Source of the DNA: Agapanthus africanus
Lineage: Eukaryota; Streptophyta; Magnoliopsida; Asparagales; Amaryllidaceae
Direction of reading: 5' to 3'
Length of the DNA stretch: 64,000 nt
Assembly (NCBI GenBank): GCA_030015575.1
Contig: CM057346.1
Coordinates: 113,937,899 to 114,001,898 of the forward strand
Made by a program: the position numbers and the translations under genes. The notes beneath the pieces were generated by a model. The model saw nothing but the letters and a program-made list of their open reading frames with translations, was not told where the DNA came from and did not search any database. Within the stretch, counting starts at the first letter, position 1. The number at the start of each line of letters is the position of its first letter. Shown here in pieces: positions 62,385-64,000 of this stretch.

Positions 62385-62740
62385 AATCTAGCATTTTCAT
62401 ATCAGCCAGGTTATATATGATATAACTGGATTATTGAATCAAGTGTTGATTCAATAATTTGATTTATATATAGGTTTATACATATTTGATATTAGCCAGA
62501 TTATATTTGATATATCTGGATTATTGAATCAAGTGTTGATTTAATAATTTGATATATATATATAAACTAATATTGAATATTAGCCAGTCGTATGTGATAT
62601 TACCGGATTATTGAATCAAGTGTTGATTTAATAATTTGATATACATATATATATTTGATATTAGCCAGGTTATATATGATATAACCGGATTATTGAATCA
62701 AGTGTTGATTTAATAAATTGATATATATATATATATATAT
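62385..62740. repeat. Four copies of an 80-100-bp module with a long AT palindrome
   Basis: Each copy has ATATTAGCCAG or a variant, then GGATTATTGAATCAAG.GTTGATTTAATAATTTG. The arms TTATTGAATCAA/TTGATTCAATAA flank a 3-base loop. Copies lie near 62425, 62518, 62607 and 62688. The other Copia LTRs have one or two copies. Confidence 0.85.
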
Positions 62741-62792
62741 AAACTAATATTAAGCTTACATAAGATTTTCTTCTCTTTATATATATGTATAT

Positions 62793-62823
<31 letters not shown>

Positions 62824-62824
62824 G
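62725..62824. repeat. (TA)n-rich microsatellite
   Basis: Runs of TATATATATATATA at 62722-62744 and 62780-62824 in the Copia LTR. Confidence 0.9.
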
Positions 62825-63540
62825 TATTTATTTATTTTGTATCATAGTTGATGATACAAGAAACTAGGATGTGTGAGAATCACATTGAGTAAGGATATGA
62901 TAAATATTTATGAAATAAATTAAATGAAGAATGAGTCATGGCTTTGGATGCTTGGAGAAGCCATGACTCATCTTCTATTCTTGGATTTATTCATAGATAT
63001 TTATCACACTCATCTTATCTCATCTTGAGATCTTATCTCTTTAGTTCATGGTTCATTCTCACCATCCATGTTCATCTTCTTCATCTCTTAACTTATTTTT
63101 TAGGGTTGAGAAAAAGAAATGAAAAGAGATAATTTTTGTGAGCAAAATTCCTACTTCATCAACCTACACTACTCTAGCCCTTTAGTATAGGTTGTTAACT
63201 TCACTAATACCTTGATTAGTGAAGTGTGAGCTTAAGTGAGAGTTGACTCAAGGTGGATCATTTTCGACAATGAAGACAACAAGCAATCTCTATCCTTTCA
63301 TCAAATGGAGTCAAAGAAGAGTTCTAGGGACTACTACTTGGAGGTTCAGAAGTGAAGGACTGGACTACAAAGGTTGTAGATACACTTCACTTAGATTAGA
63401 ACTTGTTTGCTTTGTTATAAAACCCAAATTCTCTAGTTCGATTTTTTTTAGTATATTTAGACCTCTAAAATTTTAAAATTGCATACTTGATACTCATAGA
63501 AACATAGTAGAGGTGCTAAGACATACTTTCACAACCTTGC

Positions 63541-64000
63541 TTGATGGCCTTCTTGATCCTAGATGATCCACCCGAGAGAATATGGCTTAAACTTGCATCT
63601 GAAAAAGAAGCAACTAAACAAATTAGTTTGCTAATCTAGTTTGCTTAGATGATATAGAGATGTTTAGTAGTGTTTTTCTATTTCTAAACCCTATATTTCT
63701 CAACATATGAGAGGGTTAGGCTTTAAGGAAGAAGATGAACTCAAGAGAGGAAAGAGAACGACAAAGCTAGAATGATGGAAGAAAAATGGATAAATGGAAT
63801 ATCAAGCATTTCTTTTTTCAATAAATAATATCAACCATACTTGAATAGTTTTCCCAAATGAATAAATAAAAACAATATCCATGCTTCTCACTATGCTTGA
63901 TGCCACCTCACCCCTCCACCTCATTTTCTGTTTCAAATAAATAGAAAAATACATAATGAGGTGCCATCTTCTAGAAAGTATTTTGTATAAATACAAAATA
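63541..64000. other. Unassigned AT-rich flank
   Basis: No gene or known domain on either strand. Phrases such as CATGCTTCTCACTATGCTTG near 63880 faintly recall the reversed Copia LTR around 29915, so this may be an old LTR remnant. Confidence 0.3.

Larger units (their letters stand above)
36798..63540 (+). mobile_element. Angela-like Ty1/Copia element (outer host of the nested stack)
   Basis: The visible parts are RT 36798-37039 and, after a 23-kb nested insertion, RT/RNase H 60506-61240, polypurine tract 61241-61253 and 3' LTR 61254-about 63540. The two halves rejoin exactly at the duplicated CTCTC (37035-37039 and 60501-60505). The 5' half is missing from the left of 36798. Confidence 0.8.
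61254..63540 (+). repeat. 3' LTR of the outer Angela-like element
   Basis: Starts TGTTAGGAATATGTATGCCCTAG and follows the two other Copia LTRs to about TTCACAACCTTGC. The right end is not certain, since no TGCA end or duplication is visible. It contains a four-fold amplification of a palindrome module (62385-62740). Confidence 0.8.

Noticed and set aside
1-64000. Host protein-coding genes
   Set aside because: No multi-exon gene or non-transposon domain could be recognised; all long frames fall in retrotransposons or repeats.

Overview
The window looks like a gene-poor, repeat-rich stretch of a plant nuclear genome, most likely a flowering plant with a large genome. I see no host protein gene, rRNA or tRNA gene. 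Almost every base can be assigned to LTR retrotransposons of four kinds: a Tat/Ogre-lineage Ty3/Gypsy element with two RNase H domains, Athila-like Ty3/Gypsy, chromovirus-like Ty3/Gypsy and Angela-like Ty1/Copia. Plant-type primer sites (initiator-Met and Asp tRNA), polypurine tracts and TG...CA termini support this. The species cannot be told from the sequence.

Left part (1-29018). The outermost element is a chromovirus-like, coding-deficient element on the minus strand (15262-29018). Two others are inserted in its LTRs. A large Tat-type element (minus strand, from beyond position 1 to 15261) sits in its 3' LTR. Its order from right to left is 5' LTR 12664-15261, gag, protease, RT, degenerate RNase H, second RNase H, integrase, then a long 3' UTR made of tandem repeats. 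A non-autonomous Athila-like element (minus strand, 19222-26731, TSD GTGAC) sits in the 5' LTR.

Middle (29019-36797). This is a patchwork: a chromovirus leader fragment, Angela-like LTR and leader fragments in both orientations, a 3' half of a coding Athila element (intact integrase core, 3' UTR, 3' LTR 33910-35491), and an unassigned LTR-like block built of small hairpins (35492-36797).

Right part (36798-63540). Four insertions are nested like dolls. An Angela-like Copia element on the plus strand (36798-37039 and 60506-about 63540) is split in its RT by a solo chromovirus-like LTR (37040-37947 plus 58529-60500, TSD CTCTC). That LTR is split by a second Angela-like element (37948-58523, plus, TSD AAGTT). 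The 5' LTR of this second element is split by a third Copia element (38449-48601, minus, TSD GTCTG) with two nearly identical 2210-bp LTRs but a ruined pol.

The most unusual signals are: LTRs and UTRs made largely of serial mini-hairpins; a GC palindrome (CCGCGG, two bases, CCGCGG) shared by Athila and Copia elements in comparable leader positions; a repeated open frame on the antisense strand kept in two Copia elements; a Zn-knuckle-like module present three times in the Tat element; and young-looking elements without working proteins, which implies mobilisation in trans.
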